Below, one piece after another: positions 8,564-16,018 of a stretch of DNA of 64,000 nt. Within the stretch, counting starts at the first letter, position 1. Each line of letters starts with the position of its first letter. The position numbers were made by a program, and so were the translations under genes. Below the pieces are notes generated by a model, which was not told the origin of the DNA, made no database searches, and saw nothing but the letters and a program-made list of their open reading frames with translations. The stretch spans positions 30,998 through 94,997 of the forward strand of contig CAYLWO010000014.1 in assembly GCA_964387285.1 (NCBI GenBank). Reading direction: 5' to 3'. Source of the stretch: Anaerohabitans sp964387285 (GTDB taxonomy: Bacteria > Zhuqueibacterota > Zhuqueibacteria > Residuimicrobiales > Residuimicrobiaceae).

Positions 8564-10499
8564 CCAGCTCTCTCCTGTCCTTCATATCGTACAGTTTCCG
8601 TTCCATCTTTTTATTGATGCCCAGTTTATCGCGGCTGGCGTCGAGCAGCTGCATAATTTTTTCAAAAGCCTGGTGCGGATCTTCACAGACATGAAACGAG
8701 CCGCCGAAAAGTTGCGTGGCGTCCTCATGCAAAAAGCGGGTCACATTTTCAGAACCAGCAACGTGAAACGGATGGCCCAGTATCACATCAACGCCGGAAG
8801 CGACAAAATAGCAACCAATGGCAATAGCCTTTTCACTCATCCATTCCGGCGCCACGCCCACAGCCGGGATCTGCGACAAATCATCACCCAGGCCGCCTTC
8901 CATAACCACTTCCGTGGCAGCCTCCAGGATGCGGGAATTATCCACGCAACTGCCCATATGTAAAATGGGCGGAATGCCCACAGCCTCGCAGACTTCGCGC
9001 AGTCCCGGTCCTGCCATTGCCAACGCCGTCTCAGGAATCAGCATACCCTCTTTAGCTGAAGCAATGGCGGCGCAGCCGGTCTTTAACACCAGCACGTTGT
9101 TGCGTATCAGCTCCAGGGTCAAGGTGTTGGTATAATGTTCCAGTTTGTCACGAGGATTGCTGCAGCCGACAATGCCCACCAGACCTTTGATGCGTCCCTG
9201 GATAATGGCATCGTTCAGCGGCCGGAAGGATGCCCGGAAACGTCCGCCGAGCATGTATTTGATCGCGTCCACGCTGAATCCGGCCACCAAGGGTTTGGCA
9301 GCCGAAGGAATGGCCACTTTATGCGGATCGCGGTTTTTATAATTATCCACGGCGCGTTTAATCAGTTCTTTGGCAGAGGATAAACCATCTTGATGTTCAA
9401 AAGGGTGATGGATAGCGCCGATGGTGCGGGCGATATCAGAGGTGGAAACGATCTGCGTATGATAGGCAGCTGCAACCGCCGGCAGGCTCGGCATGCAGCA
9501 CTGCACATCGATAACCATCACATCTACAGCGCCGGTGATAATGGCCAGCTCTTGCTGTAAAAAATTACCGGCCACCGGTATGCCGTGACGCATGAGAATT
9601 TCATTGGCTGTGCAGCAAATGCCGGCCAGAGTAATACCCGTTGCGCCGGCCTCCCTGGTATAACGAATAATTTCCGGATCCTGAACCGCAACGGCGAGCA
9701 TCTCGGACAATTCGGGCTCATGGCCATGCACCAGGATATTGACCGTGTCTGGTTTTAAAATGCCGAGATTAGCCCGGCTTTTTACCGGCGAGGGCGTGCC
9801 GAATAGAATATCCGAGACCATGGCAGCGATGCGCGAACCACCCCAGCCGTCTGCCAGAGCGGTGCGAAAGGCTTGCAGCAAGATGCTTGTATAATCGTGA
9901 TCAACGCCCATATGCGAGCGATGCATGGATTCCACCACCATGCGGTCAATGCCCAGAGGCGCTACATTTTGCTTCTGCCAGATACTCTGTTGTTTTTCCG
10001 GCGCCAGGCACAAGGTAGCCAGCGTCTTTTCCTGCGAGGTGATTTCCTGCAGAAACAGATTGGCCAGTTCCAAAGCGACATCATGACAACTGCGATCCTT
10101 TTCTGCAATTTTATATTGCGTTGCGATGCGGCGCAGGGCTTTTTCGTCTTTGATCTGATAGCCGTTGCCGACGCCCTCAGCGACTTTTTTCAAGCGCAAT
10201 ACCAGATGTCGACCATGATCCGAATGCGCCGAGGTGCCGCTTACCACTTCGCGTAAAAAATTCCTCGCCACAATCGTATCCGCGTCGGCGCCGCACACCC
10301 CACGCGGCGCTTTGGCTGTGATGCGGCAGGGCCCCATATAACAGATGCGACAGCAAACGCCCTCCACTCCGAACTTGCACTGATTCCGTTGCGTGTCGAT
10401 TCTGTTAAAACAGGTGTCGACGCATTCATTAGCAGCCTTGATCAGTATTTCCGCAGAGGCGTCGTCCCATACCCGTTCTTTCATATCCAAGGATTTCAT
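8556..10499 (-). CDS. acsA: Anaerobic Ni-Fe carbon monoxide dehydrogenase catalytic subunit
   Basis: 647 residues. Cysteines at 41 and 49 fit the D-cluster; C50, C53, C58 and C69 fit the B-cluster. C-cluster ligands are visible as H258/H260 in 'VHGHEPE', C295 in 'GICCTANE', C334 in 'VQCCMPS', C446 in 'VGCSNP', C476 in 'KTGCAA' and C518 in 'MGSCVDN'. It interconverts CO2 and CO and passes CO to acetyl-CoA synthase. Ribosome-binding site AAGGAAACTGG precedes the ATG. The last 8 bp overlap the acsB-acsD start, so the two are coupled. CooC-type maturases lie directly upstream. Confidence 0.96.
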   Translation of the reverse strand: MKSLDMKERVWDDASAEILIKAANECVDTCFNRIDTQRNQCKFGVEGVCCRICYMGPCRITAKAPRGVCGADADTIVARNFLREVVSGTSAHSDHGRHLVLRLKKVAEGVGNGYQIKDEKALRRIATQYKIAEKDRSCHDVALELANLFLQEITSQEKTLATLCLAPEKQQSIWQKQNVAPLGIDRMVVESMHRSHMGVDHDYTSILLQAFRTALADGWGGSRIAAMVSDILFGTPSPVKSRANLGILKPDTVNILVHGHEPELSEMLAVAVQDPEIIRYTREAGATGITLAGICCTANEILMRHGIPVAGNFLQQELAIITGAVDVMVIDVQCCMPSLPAVAAAYHTQIVSTSDIARTIGAIHHPFEHQDGLSSAKELIKRAVDNYKNRDPHKVAIPSAAKPLVAGFSVDAIKYMLGGRFRASFRPLNDAIIQGRIKGLVGIVGCSNPRDKLEHYTNTLTLELIRNNVLVLKTGCAAIASAKEGMLIPETALAMAGPGLREVCEAVGIPPILHMGSCVDNSRILEAATEVVMEGGLGDDLSQIPAVGVAPEWMSEKAIAIGCYFVASGVDVILGHPFHVAGSENVTRFLHEDATQLFGGSFHVCEDPHQAFEKIMQLLDASRDKLGINKKMERKLYDMKDRRELDV

Positions 10500-10588
10500 C
10501 CAGTTTCCTTCTTCATTAACGACTCATTCAATATTTGCCCCAAAAAACATGGAACGCAGATTAAACGGATGCGACAATTTGAACGGAT

Positions 10589-10632
10589 AAAAAATCCGTT
10601 CCTATTCAGTTTATCCTTTCCATCCGTGTTCG
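10589..10632 (-). repeat. AACGGAT-rich intercistronic repeat, copy 1
   Basis: On the transcribed strand it reads roughly GGCGAACACGGATGG...GGATAAAC...GAACGGATT, beginning 2 bp after the cooC stop. Related copies lie at 13687-13731 and 14691-14737, each also directly 3' of a stop codon in this cluster. This copy is the most diverged. Confidence 0.6.
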
Positions 10633-10634
10633 CC

Positions 10635-11402
10635 TTATTCTATTAATTCAAGAAAAGAATTAATTTGCATCATGACTGGATTTTCAGCAGACAGCTTGAA
10701 AATACCGTCTCCTCTTTCCGCCAAGGCAGCGATCTCGTCATCATCAGGCAGTGACAGAACATAATCAGCTTTGGTATGCGCTTTAATTTCATCCATAGAG
10801 TTTAAGGATCGGTTTGCTCGCAGCCGATTGACGATAACAGCGAGCCAATTATAGCTGATCTTCATTTCACCAGCCAGATCAAAAATACGTTTAACGGTTG
10901 CAAATCCCTGATAGGAGGGATCGCAGACGATGGCCAGCAGGTCTACGCTGTTTGCCAACCGGCGCGACAGGTTTTCCAGACCGGCCTCATTATCCAGAAC
11001 GACGGCAGGGTATTGATCCGCGATTTCCGCCAAAACCGATTTCAGAACGTTGTTGGCATAACAGTAACAGCCCGCCCCTTCAGGTCGTCCCATGGCGATA
11101 AGGTCAAAATCCTGCGCCTCAACCAGACTTTCGGCAATTTTCATCTCCAACAACTGCTGCTTGGCCACACCCTGAACCATGCCCTGACTCGCCGCATCGC
11201 GCACCTGCTCACGAACGCGTCCGACCGTCTCTTTGGCGGTAACGCCTAAAGCACGATCCAGACACATATTGGGATCCGCATCAACGGCCAGCACCGGTCC
11301 GCGTCCTCGGGCGATCAGTTGTCGCACCAGCAGGGCTGAAACGGTAGTTTTGCCCACGCCACCCTTGCCGGTGACGGCGATCATGAATTTATTTTTGTTC
11401 AT
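10635..11402 (-). CDS. cooC: CooC-type nickel-insertion ATPase for CO dehydrogenase (copy 1)
   Basis: 255 residues, MinD/SIMIBI class. Deviant Walker A GKGGVGKTT is at residues 12-20, with 'AVDADPN' after it. 'EGAGCYCYANN' holds the CxC pair that binds the metal in CooC dimers. CooC uses ATP to load nickel into the CODH C-cluster. It lies immediately upstream of acsA. The ATG has only a weak ribosome-binding site (GAG). Paralogue of the next gene upstream; one may serve CODH and the other acetyl-CoA synthase (the AcsF role), which the sequence alone does not decide. Confidence 0.92.
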   Translation of the reverse strand: MNKNKFMIAVTGKGGVGKTTVSALLVRQLIARGRGPVLAVDADPNMCLDRALGVTAKETVGRVREQVRDAASQGMVQGVAKQQLLEMKIAESLVEAQDFDLIAMGRPEGAGCYCYANNVLKSVLAEIADQYPAVVLDNEAGLENLSRRLANSVDLLAIVCDPSYQGFATVKRIFDLAGEMKISYNWLAVIVNRLRANRSLNSMDEIKAHTKADYVLSLPDDDEIAALAERGDGIFKLSAENPVMMQINSFLELIE

Positions 11403-11460
11403 TCGCGAATTATTCTCAGTGTTAAACGAGCAAAGGACCGTTCATATGCAAAAAAAATAT

Positions 11461-11544
11461 TTTTTAATGAGTAGGTAGTTCCGCCTTTAGGCGGAGAAAA
11501 CTCCAAAGCCAGAACTACTTGCTAAAGTTATTTTTTGGACAACC
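11461..11544 (+). repeat. Dispersed repeat with TCCGCCTTTAGGCGGA hairpin, copy 2
   Basis: Same order of motifs as 1449-1535: TTTTTAAT, TAGTTCCGCCTTTAGGCGGA, AAAGCCAGAACT, AAAGTTATTTTTTGGACAACC. It lies in the 239-bp gap between the two cooC-type genes, so any polycistronic message would carry it. Confidence 0.8.
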
Positions 11545-11584
11545 ACGACTCCATCGATCGAGTTCTCGCTCGCTGCTTATCTTT

Positions 11585-11628
11585 CGCGCGGACGTGTCCG
11601 CGCGTTGAAAGCGCTGACCTGTCAGCGC
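11585..11628 (-). repeat. Tandem perfect hairpins 3' of the second cooC-type gene
   Basis: CGCGCGGAC-GT-GTCCGCGCG (11585-11604) and GCGCTGAC-CT-GTCAGCGC (11611-11628) are two perfect short stems separated by TTGAAA. They start 14 bp downstream of the stop at 11642. Possible transcript 3'-end or processing site. There is no T-run, so ordinary intrinsic termination is unlikely. Confidence 0.55.
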
Positions 11629-11641
11629 ACTCCAAATTCGA

Positions 11642-12406
11642 CTAGAGTTTAGTCAAAATATCCTTAAACACCTTGACGCTTTGCTCCGGCAATCCGTGCA
11701 GAACGGATCTGCCCTGGCGATCAGATTGATAAATCTCTTGAGAAAAGGGGATCATGCCCAGAAAATCGCTTGACGATAACGCCCGGTGTAAAAATGTTTC
11801 GTCATCGCTGCCGGTCACTTTATTGCCGACGATTTTTATTTTCTGTAAACCGATCTCAGTGGACATTCTGATGATCCGTTCCGCGCATTCAATGCTGCGC
11901 AGGCCGGGTTCCACCACAATGATCATGGCGTCCACTCCGCGCACCGTGGCGCGACCGAGATGCTCCACGCCGGCTTCCATGTCCATGACCAGGGCGTCGT
12001 TTTTGTATAACACCAGGTCCGTCACCAACGCGCGCAGAAAAACACTTTCCGGACAGGCGCAGCCGCTGCCGCCTTTCTCCACGGCGCCCAGAACCAGCAA
12101 GGCGACGTTTTCGTGCATGGTCGCGTACTGATCCGCCACATCTGCGACTTGCGGATTCAACTTGAACATCTGTCCGTATTGTTTGACCTTGGCGCCGGTG
12201 CGTTCCTCAACAAGGGCTATCTGCTGGGACATGGGAACGATCTTTCGACGGATTTCTTCCGGAACGCCTAAGGCTAAAGCCAGGTTTGCATCCGGGTCTG
12301 CATCGACCGCCAGAACTTTTTTCCCTTGCCTGGCCATTAACAATGCCAGTGCAGCGGCCAGGGTGGATTTACCCGCACCGCCTTTACCGGAGACAGCAAT
12401 TTTCAT
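11642..12406 (-). CDS. CooC/AcsF-type nickel-insertion ATPase (copy 2)
   Basis: 254 residues, same SIMIBI family as its downstream neighbour. Walker A GKGGAGKST is at residues 7-15, followed by 'AVDADPDANLALALG'; the CxC metal site is in 'KGGSGCACPESVF', then 'DMEAGVEHLGRATV'. The product should deliver nickel in an ATP-dependent way to CODH (CooC) or to cluster A of acetyl-CoA synthase (AcsF). With two such genes in one cluster, a division of labour is a reasonable inference. The P-loop starts six residues after the chosen methionine, which supports this start. Confidence 0.9.
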   Translation of the reverse strand: MKIAVSGKGGAGKSTLAAALALLMARQGKKVLAVDADPDANLALALGVPEEIRRKIVPMSQQIALVEERTGAKVKQYGQMFKLNPQVADVADQYATMHENVALLVLGAVEKGGSGCACPESVFLRALVTDLVLYKNDALVMDMEAGVEHLGRATVRGVDAMIIVVEPGLRSIECAERIIRMSTEIGLQKIKIVGNKVTGSDDETFLHRALSSSDFLGMIPFSQEIYQSDRQGRSVLHGLPEQSVKVFKDILTKL

Positions 12407-12530
12407 AAAATTAAACGACTCCGCATATCATGTTATTCATAAAATATCTTTACGGTATATTGTAGCACATGCCTCCGGCTTGTGCTTGACGCAATCCGGG
12501 AGGATTACGCCATAAAGGTCAAAATCACTT

Positions 12531-13604
12531 TCAAAATCCGCATTTCGCCCGCATGGCGGCAGATAACAAAAAGGTCATCTCAAAGACTTTTTCCGCATCA
12601 GCCGGCTCCATGGACCCGGTGCCGCAGGAAGGGGTGATGAACGCCTGTTCGGCGATTAATTGTTTGTCTATACCTTTTGCTGCCAGGTTGTCCATCATGT
12701 TTTCAAGATGTTGTTGCAGCCGTTCCACGGTCTGTTCGCGAATAACGGTCGAAGTGGGCACAACGCCCCAGGCCAGCATGCCGCCGCGTTGCAGATGAGT
12801 TTTGACGGAAGGAGCGTACATGGCAATGGTCTCACCGAAAGAAAAAGCGTCAAAATTGACAATGTCAACGCCGGCGTCGATGAGAATACTCCACTCGGTG
12901 TTGCCGCAGCAATGAACGCCGGCAATGCCGTTGTCGCTGTGCACCGCCGCAATGACTTCAGCCAGGTGCTCGACCACATCGGCGCGTTTGACAGAGACAT
13001 AGGTGGAACTGCCAAAGGCGGAAAGAATGGGTTCATCGATAAAACAGATGATCTTATCCGCATAGGGCTGGAATTTCCGGATCTGCCAGCGGCATTTCAT
13101 AGCCAGGGCCTTGATAATCACATCGCGAAACTCTTCGTTGTAATAGATGGCGCGTTTGTTCTCGTCCACAATAGTCAAAGCAAAGCTGCACGGTCCCGTG
13201 GTCTGTACTTTAAAAAACGGCAGCTTTGTATTCAATGACTGCAATCTCTTTTCCATGGCATACAGACCGTGAGCATATTCCGGTGAAATGGCCAGAGCCG
13301 AGCAATCGCCGTTGCCCTCATCCGGATCCATAGCCTGTACATAGGTTGAATAAAAATCAGCAAAGGCCTCAGAATAGTCGCCGGCAGTGTCGAAATACAT
13401 TCTGCTTTTCTCCCGGTCCACCACCACGCAAGGCATGCCTTCCGAATACTGGATTTCCATCTGTTCCTGCATACCCAGTTTGGGCAATTGCGGCCAGATA
13501 GGCGCATGAATCAATTTGGTCAAAGAAAGGTCCAATGCATGTTCGACATCCGCAAACGGCATGCTGCCGATGCCGGTGGCGATAAATTTGGGTGTTTGGG
13601 CCAT
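12531..13604 (-). CDS. MetE/UROD-fold methyltransferase in the Wood-Ljungdahl cluster
   Basis: 357 residues, about half the length of full MetE: only the C-terminal catalytic-type TIM barrel is present. It opens 'FIATGIGSMPFADVEHALDL', has 'GVHCCGNTEWS' near residue 232 and 'FITPSCGTGSM' near residue 325. These carry His, Cys and a second Cys as in the zinc site of cobalamin-independent methionine synthase and related methylcobamide methyltransferases. Ribosome-binding site GAGAGG precedes the ATG. Sitting with CFeSP and CODH/ACS genes, it may use methyl-corrinoid rather than methyl-folate, as reported for short 'core MetE' enzymes. That substrate assignment is inference; a UROD-like methyltransferase of other specificity is the alternative. 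Confidence 0.8.
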   Translation of the reverse strand: MAQTPKFIATGIGSMPFADVEHALDLSLTKLIHAPIWPQLPKLGMQEQMEIQYSEGMPCVVVDREKSRMYFDTAGDYSEAFADFYSTYVQAMDPDEGNGDCSALAISPEYAHGLYAMEKRLQSLNTKLPFFKVQTTGPCSFALTIVDENKRAIYYNEEFRDVIIKALAMKCRWQIRKFQPYADKIICFIDEPILSAFGSSTYVSVKRADVVEHLAEVIAAVHSDNGIAGVHCCGNTEWSILIDAGVDIVNFDAFSFGETIAMYAPSVKTHLQRGGMLAWGVVPTSTVIREQTVERLQQHLENMMDNLAAKGIDKQLIAEQAFITPSCGTGSMEPADAEKVFEMTFLLSAAMRAKCGF

Positions 13605-13686
13605 GACAATAATCCTCTCGATATAGTGTACAGAATTACGAATTCAAATTTGGCACACGAGTACGAACGAATTACCAGAATAAGAG

Positions 13687-13731
13687 CAATCCGTTCTAAT
13701 CCGTTTTATCCGTTCAATCCGCGTTCGCTTT
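13687..13731 (-). repeat. AACGGAT-rich intercistronic repeat, copy 2
   Basis: On the minus strand it begins GCGAACGCGGATTGAACGGA and contains four spaced GGAT units. It starts 9 bp downstream of the methyltransferase stop at 13741. Confidence 0.75.
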
Positions 13732-13740
13732 TTTATCTTT

Positions 13741-14634
13741 CTATGCTCTCATCCGCTCCACCGCCTTGCGAATCGCCTGAATATGCAGCGGCGTGGTGCC
13801 GCAACAACCACCGATAATATTGGCGCCGGCAGAGACGATATCCGGAACCAGGGCAGCCATCATTTCCGGCGTATCTGGAAACACATCCTTGCCGTTGACA
13901 TTCTTCGGCAACCCGGCATTGGCATGCACCAGCAGAGGAATGCTTTTATCGACCGTGCGGATATCTTTGACGATTTCAATCATGCGTTCAAATCCATTGC
14001 CGCAATTGGCGCCGATGATGTGCGCGCCCGCTTTGATGGCCAAATCAGCTGCCTGGGTCGGCGTGACGCCCATCATGCTTCGATAGCTGCCGTCCTTGGT
14101 GCGTTCAAAAGTAAAGGTGCAGATCACTTCACACTGCGTATTATCGCGCGCCGCGCGCACCGCCAGGCCGGCTTCCTGCAAATCACTCATGGTTTCCACA
14201 CAGATGCCGTCTGCCCCGCCCTGCGCCAAGGCGACGGCTTGCTCCTTAAAGGCGTCGTACATTTCCTCGGGAGTTACTTCTTCCATGATCAGCATTTTTC
14301 CGGTCGGGCCCACGGAAGCGATGACCCACTTGTTATCGCCGGCCGCCTGACGCGAAATTTTCGCTGCCGCACGATTGATCTCACCCACCTGGTCCGCCAG
14401 TCCGTAATGGCTCAATTTAAAACGGGTGCCGCCAAAACTGTTGGTCTCAATCATGTCGCTGCCGGCGTCGACATAACTTTTGGCGATATCCAGAACATCC
14501 GCCGGCCGCGTGACGCACCACGCCTCCGGACAATCGCCGGGCTGCAAGCCTTTTTGCTGGAGAAAGGTTCCCCAGGCGCCGTCGGAAACCAGAATCCGGC
14601 CCTTTTTTACCGCATCGACAATACTATTTTTCAT
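13741..14634 (-). CDS. Homocysteine S-methyltransferase-family protein
   Basis: 297 residues from the ATG at 14634, which has GGGAG at good spacing; an in-frame start 54 nt upstream would only add an unlikely tail. It is a Hcy-binding TIM barrel: 'LVSDGAWGTFLQQKGL', 'IETNSFGGTRFKLSHYGL', then the zinc ligands in 'IGANCGNG' (about residue 210) and 'IIGGCCGTTP' (about residue 278). The family moves methyl groups to homocysteine. Only the N-terminal module of MetH is present; pterin- and B12-binding modules are absent. With the MetE-like protein just downstream, it may link the methyl pool of the corrinoid protein to methionine. The exact donor is unknown. Confidence 0.87.
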   Translation of the reverse strand: MKNSIVDAVKKGRILVSDGAWGTFLQQKGLQPGDCPEAWCVTRPADVLDIAKSYVDAGSDMIETNSFGGTRFKLSHYGLADQVGEINRAAAKISRQAAGDNKWVIASVGPTGKMLIMEEVTPEEMYDAFKEQAVALAQGGADGICVETMSDLQEAGLAVRAARDNTQCEVICTFTFERTKDGSYRSMMGVTPTQAADLAIKAGAHIIGANCGNGFERMIEIVKDIRTVDKSIPLLVHANAGLPKNVNGKDVFPDTPEMMAALVPDIVSAGANIIGGCCGTTPLHIQAIRKAVERMRA

Positions 14635-14690
14635 ATCGCACGCTCCCGAGTTTTTATTACACAGAAACCGTTTTAAAAATTCTCCCAAGA

Positions 14691-14737
14691 AAAAATCCGT
14701 TCAAATCTATTTCTTCCGTTCAATCCGCATTCGCGCT
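14691..14737 (-). repeat. AACGGAT-rich intercistronic repeat, copy 3
   Basis: The minus strand reads GCGAATGCGGATTGAACGGA and ends GAACGGATTTTTTC. It starts 2 bp after the stop of the GntR-type gene. Third member of the family at 10589 and 13687. Confidence 0.75.
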
Positions 14738-14739
14738 TA

Positions 14740-15789
14740 TCAGGTCTCCCGCACAATCAATTCCGGCTGCAGAACATGTTGCGCCAATGGCAGTTCTTTT
14801 TCTTGTTGATCCCGAAAAATGATATCCGCCGTCAGACCGGCCATTTTTTGATAAAATGGATCAATGGAAGTAATCGCCGGCGTAAAATATCGCGCCAGTT
14901 CCGTGTTGCCGTAACTCACCAGCCGTATCTCTTCAGGAAGACGAAACCGCCATTGATTCAGCCTGCCGACCATGCGCACGGCATCGGCATCATCGCAACA
15001 GAAAATACCGGTAATCCGATTCTCAACGATAAAGGATCGCGTCAAAGAGTTAATGTTGTCGATGACAATGGAGCGACGACAGGGCTCGTCCTTTTTCATA
15101 AAACCGTCAAAGGTCGCTTCCATTACCTCCTGGATCATATTGCGTCCCTGCCAGAGATTGTTTTTGACAAAAGCGATGGCGCCCCGGGTATGGGCTTGCA
15201 GATACTGGACCGCGCGTTGCACGCCCAGATCAAAACTCTGAATTACAAATGGAAAAACGGAATGGGTCATGGTGTGATTCATCAAAGACAAAGTGGTGCC
15301 GCCGGTAGAAAGCTGCTGATAAAAAGGCATAGTCTTGCTTTCATCGAAAACCGGAATGATAAGAACCGCTTCATAACGTAGATGGATCAAGGTGCCGACC
15401 AGACGTATTTCCTCTTGCCAATTATTGTAATCGACAAAATACTCCAGGCGTCTTTCCTGTTTATTGGCCTCCACCTGTAAGAAATACAGCAACTCTTCAA
15501 CCTGTGCAGAGAAAAAGGGAACGATCACGCCCCAAATCGGTTGTCTGGGCCCCAGATCGGCGATGAACGAACCCTTGCCCGGCTTTTGCATAACCAACCC
15601 CTCATCAACGAGCATTTTCAACACCAATTTGGCCGTTTCACGCGATACGTTGAACCGCTGTTGAATTTCGTTGATGGAATCGATTTGATCGCCGGGATGA
15701 TACTCTTGCGTCAGAATGGCCTGTTTATAGCGATCAAACAGAGCCTGGTAAATGGGGACAACATTTTTGTGTAATTTTTGCTTCTCCAT
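14740..15789 (-). CDS. GntR-type DNA-binding regulator with LacI-like ligand domain
   Basis: 349 residues. Residues about 10-80 are a GntR winged helix ('YHPGDQIDSINEIQQRFNVS', 'KLVLKMLVDEGLVMQKPGKG'). Residues 85-349 look like a periplasmic-binding-protein/LacI sensor ('IWGVIVPFFSAQVEELLYFL', 'ITGIFCCDDADAVRMVGRL', 'RLVSYGNTELARYFTPAITS'), the AraR-type arrangement. It heads the acs cluster on the same strand, so it may control it, although such regulators more often sense sugars. A perfect 11-bp inverted repeat straddles the start codon (15767-15809), which suggests autoregulation. The ligand is unknown. Confidence 0.88.
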   Translation of the reverse strand: MEKQKLHKNVVPIYQALFDRYKQAILTQEYHPGDQIDSINEIQQRFNVSRETAKLVLKMLVDEGLVMQKPGKGSFIADLGPRQPIWGVIVPFFSAQVEELLYFLQVEANKQERRLEYFVDYNNWQEEIRLVGTLIHLRYEAVLIIPVFDESKTMPFYQQLSTGGTTLSLMNHTMTHSVFPFVIQSFDLGVQRAVQYLQAHTRGAIAFVKNNLWQGRNMIQEVMEATFDGFMKKDEPCRRSIVIDNINSLTRSFIVENRITGIFCCDDADAVRMVGRLNQWRFRLPEEIRLVSYGNTELARYFTPAITSIDPFYQKMAGLTADIIFRDQQEKELPLAQHVLQPELIVRET

Positions 15790-15809
15790 ATATAGCGGAA
15801 ATTACACAA
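15767..15809. promoter_or_regulatory. Operator-like inverted repeat over the GntR-type gene's start
   Basis: TTGTGTAATTT at 15767-15777 and AAATTACACAA at 15799-15809 are perfect inverted 11-bp arms with centres 32 bp apart, about three helical turns. They bracket the ATG at 15789. The position fits a repressor site for autoregulation. I did not find a further copy in the window. Confidence 0.6.
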
Positions 15810-16018
15810 GTTCATCGTAAAGGTCAAGGAAAAACATCACATCACAGCACAGTACTAAATAATAGATATCTTTTTAATATTTATTAGAATAAACCAAAGA
15901 AACTCCTTTGGAGACTATCGGTTTGTTGAGAAAAACCGTTTTTCTGCTTCTGAGATCAAGTCGATAGGCCGGTCGCAATTGATCATCAAATCTAGCAGCT
16001 ATATGCTGCGTCAGACCG

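Noticed and set aside
13783..14676. 297-aa plus-strand open frame opposite the Hcy methyltransferase gene
   Set aside because: Antisense shadow; the minus-strand frame has conserved zinc-site motifs and a ribosome-binding site.
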